Shown piece after piece: positions 61,960 to 64,000 of a stretch of DNA of 64,000 nt (its first letter is position 1; each line of letters starts with the position of its first letter). Source of the DNA: Cephalotrichum gorgonifer (lineage: Eukaryota > Ascomycota > Sordariomycetes > Microascales > Microascaceae); the NCBI GenBank assembly GCA_900312665.1, contig ONZQ02000006.1, positions 1,260,459 to 1,324,458 of the forward strand. Direction: 5' to 3'. The position numbers were made by a program, and so were the translations under genes. The notes beneath the pieces are model-generated. The model worked only from the letters and a program-made list of their open reading frames with translations. It made no database searches and was not told the origin of the DNA.

Positions 61960-62616
61960 ATGTCGTTCACTGAGTCTTCACAATCTCAGTCCAACACGAG
62001 CCGGCTTACTCGACTTTACAATGCCTCGCAGGATCAAGAGATATCGTCAGAGGAACGAGGCCGAAAAGGCACAGCGGAGGGCTAACGACCGCCTACGCTC
62101 GCTACGAAGGAAAATTAAAGAATTCAACGAATGCACACCAGGCAGCCGGGCGGGAATTATTTAGACGCATAATGGCCGGACATCAACGTCTGGCGACTGC
62201 AAGCTTCTCGAAAGTCTTCGACACAATACTGGAGTTCCTCATATCCAGCAGCGGGAAGAGGTCACGGTTCTACCACCGGCGTCTTCAGAAACCCCCGAGT
62301 ATTCGGACTCCTCGTCTTCTGCAGTTTCTGGGTCGTCTTCAGCCCCTTCGTCGTCGCTCCCTTCGTCATCCTCGGCCCCATCCTTCTCATCTTCAACATC
62401 GTCTTTATCTTCTTCATAGCCTCCAGCATCCTCGTGTAACAGGCATTCACCAACGGATCTCCTAGAGCCGCTACTTAACTTTGAGGAAACGGGGGAGTAT
62501 TTCGAGCTAGATTCGGATCGTCATAGGCCAAATATGACCAGCAACCATAACTTTTGGGTGCCTTGGAAGAAGGAGGACTTATATCCACTGGGTCTTGACC
62601 TTTTTGGAGATTTATA
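61960..62616 (+). pseudogene. Decayed coding remnant, several frames
   Basis: Protein-like segments occur in changing frames. ATG 61960 opens 41 codons (TESSQSQSNTSRLTRLY). ATG 62021 opens 48 codons of basic, bZIP-like sequence (RIKRYRQRNEAEKAQRRAND). A third frame has GRELFRRIMAGHQRL and FDTILEFLISSS. A fourth gives a Ser-rich stretch, a TAG at about 62418, then an acidic/aromatic end (FEETGEYFELDSDRHRP, NHNFWVPWKKEDLYPLGLDL) stopping at 62616. The last part looks truly coding. I read the whole as a broken gene, or an unsolved multi-exon gene. No family is recognised. Confidence 0.4.
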
Positions 62617-62963
62617 ATGCTGGATGTGCTTCTACTGTTAGATAGGTGTAGCTAAATAGATTGGGTCTAGCAAAAAGGACTGCTTTGTGTTCCGGCGTCT
62701 AAGGTTTGGAGCGGTCTATGGAAGTATCGTGATTGTAGCACCGTTGGACCCTGACGTTATGGGATAGGCTTTTGCCATGGATATTTTACCCCCAGGCCAC
62801 TGAAGCTCATACCATGCGGTCTGGATGGCCTTTGCATAGCGTCATCGTAGTGACACCTTTTCGAGTAGGAGAATATCATCTTATATAGAAGGAGCAAAAT
62901 TTCTATAGTTTCTACCAACTTAACCGAGAACCTGCCTATACGGACGGAAATTTTCTTGTAGGA
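62617..62963. other. Short intergenic stretch
   Basis: 347 bp, AT-rich, nothing recognised. Confidence 0.35.
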
Positions 62964-63341
62964 TCAAATAATCTCGTATAAGACACGGAATTGAACATAA
63001 TTCTTGTCCCCAATGTTGATAAGAGAGCCACCGTTAACAAACATCCCCTTGAATGGACCGGTAGACCCTCGCACGTAGGTCGCGTAGTTATGCTGGATCT
63101 CAGCGTCCTGCAAGATACCGTTAGTGAATTGCGCTAGACCACAGGACACACACAACATCGTGGAGGGTAATCATTGGTTATTTACCTGTATTCCTATCGG
63201 TCCGTCGGCGGCGCCTCCGCGCTTCCGTTCGCCAAATGCTTGGTCTTCATCAGGACTAACGTAAGTACGGTCACGGCGGGGCGGAGAGGCTGATCGACGT
63301 CGGGAAATCGGCCAGCTGTTTGGAATATGACGTGAAGCCAT
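62964..63341 (-). CDS. Unrecognised small two-exon protein
   Basis: Exons 63341-63186 and 63107-62964, with a 78-bp intron (GTAAAT donor, CACTAAC branch point, TTGCAG acceptor) and a phase-0 join (GPIGIQ-DAEIQH). The product is 99 residues. The first exon is basic and Ser/Arg-rich (SRRRSASPPRRDR), and the second is folded-looking (NYATYVRGSTGPFKGMFVNGGSLINIGDKNYVQFRVLYEI pattern of alternating hydrophobics and Gly turns). The quality of the intron signals supports a real gene. I recognise no family. It may extend upstream of 63341, where the frame stays open for a few codons. Confidence 0.45.
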
Positions 63342-64000
63342 CTCGGCTCTATTGCCCCTCACTGCTGATCTTCCACGCGAAACTCTCTGGACTTCTTCGG
63401 ATCTGTAGCACCCAGAGGCATTGGAGGTGGTAGAAGACTTGACGGAGTCGTTCAGGATGCCACCTGCTCTCGCCTCTGGTCCAGTTCGGCTTTCCAGTGG
63501 CGACGCATTCGCGTTCCTCTTTTTTAAACCCCACTGGTGTATTCTATAGGCGAGTTGGCTGTAGCTAGATTGTATGTTAGAAGTGTATCTTACTGAAACC
63601 CGGCTGTTCCCTATTCCCTACCTTGCGTCAAAGCCCTCCTGACGTAATAGCATAATAATATCGGAGACAGAATAGTCCTCGTACAATGTCTGTATTCTTT
63701 CTCTGTATCTTTCCCAATCATGCGCATACGTAAACGGCCTTTGGATACCACTGATATCGGGAAAACTCTCTGCTGGTGACATACTTGATACAGGTGTTGA
63801 CGTCGAAGTTTGTGAGGTGGTGGTAGGGTGACACCGTGAAGTTTGCCAGGCGTGAAAGATCCCTTACAGTTGAGCCCGTACGCACATCTGCTAATGTGAC
63901 CACCTAAATATACGGCTTCTATCACACGGCCCGGATTCGCGGCTACCAAAGCCCGTGGAACCGGGAATGCCGATGTCTCCTGCATATCAAACGTACTTAG
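63342..64000. other. Window end, possible pieces of a - strand gene
   Basis: On the - strand, 63985 downward opens with METSAFP-like sequence (MQETSAFPVPRALVAANPGRVIEAV). A second frame, starting after a TTTAG acceptor-like site near 63905, reads VTLADVRTGSTVRDLSRLANFTVSPYH and on to a stop at 63718. The only intron that would join them is about 43 bp, shorter than others here. I cannot settle whether this is a gene. Confidence 0.3.

Overview
The window is nuclear DNA from a filamentous ascomycete (Pezizomycotina). The evidence is short spliceosomal introns (about 50-130 bp, GTRNGT donors, CTAAC-like branch points), GC-rich third codon positions, a Zn(II)2Cys6 regulator, a BimC-type kinesin-5, fungal HMG-CoA reductase, xylitol dehydrogenase, Rrn9, Rtc1 and DUF8021 proteins, and intron-bearing tRNA-Ala genes. 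I cannot name the species; a Sordariomycete-like genome is a guess. There are no rRNAs, CRISPR arrays or intact transposons. A run of 346 N (47641-47986) interrupts one gene. Exon borders given here were read by eye from splice signals plus frame continuity.

Layout. 0-8.4 kb: the 3' end of an unrecognised gene, a UPF0183/PHAF1-like gene, a DUF1868 2H-phosphoesterase-like gene, then a maltose-type MFS sugar transporter converging on a Zn2Cys6 regulator. 9.9-20.8 kb: valyl-tRNA synthetase with an apparent second upstream start that encodes a mitochondrial presequence, a TDP2-like nuclease flanked by three intron-containing tRNA-Ala(CGC) genes, and kinesin-5. 22-31 kb: oleate hydratase, a membrane-anchored Dabb-domain protein, nicotinamidase and HMG-CoA reductase. 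32.7-39.1 kb: the GPI-transamidase subunit PIG-U/Gab1 diverging from pescadillo/Nop7, which converges on Rrn9 of the RNA polymerase I upstream activating factor. 40.4-51.5 kb: a secreted SGNH hydrolase, Rtc1/WDR24 of the SEA/GATOR2 complex converging on a Vps38/UVRAG gene (gapped), tRNA-Lys(CTT) and xylitol dehydrogenase.

51.5-64 kb is gene-poor: a 4.6 kb stretch with no convincing gene, a 214-residue disordered orphan protein, a secreted DUF8021 protein, a disrupted beta-propeller lectin fragment, a small C2H2 gene, two small unrecognised spliced genes, and a decayed coding remnant. This part looks accessory, in contrast to the conserved housekeeping genes before it.

Most genes act independently. 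Possible functional neighbours are Nop7 with Rrn9 (ribosome synthesis), Rtc1 with Vps38 (vacuole/TORC1/PI3-kinase), and the sugar transporter with its neighbouring regulator. The observations I rate highest are the dual-start ValRS, the tandem psi-K-x-E (SUMO-consensus) repeats in Rrn9, the frame break at the first splice junction of the transporter, and the orphan gene behind the long gene-free stretch.
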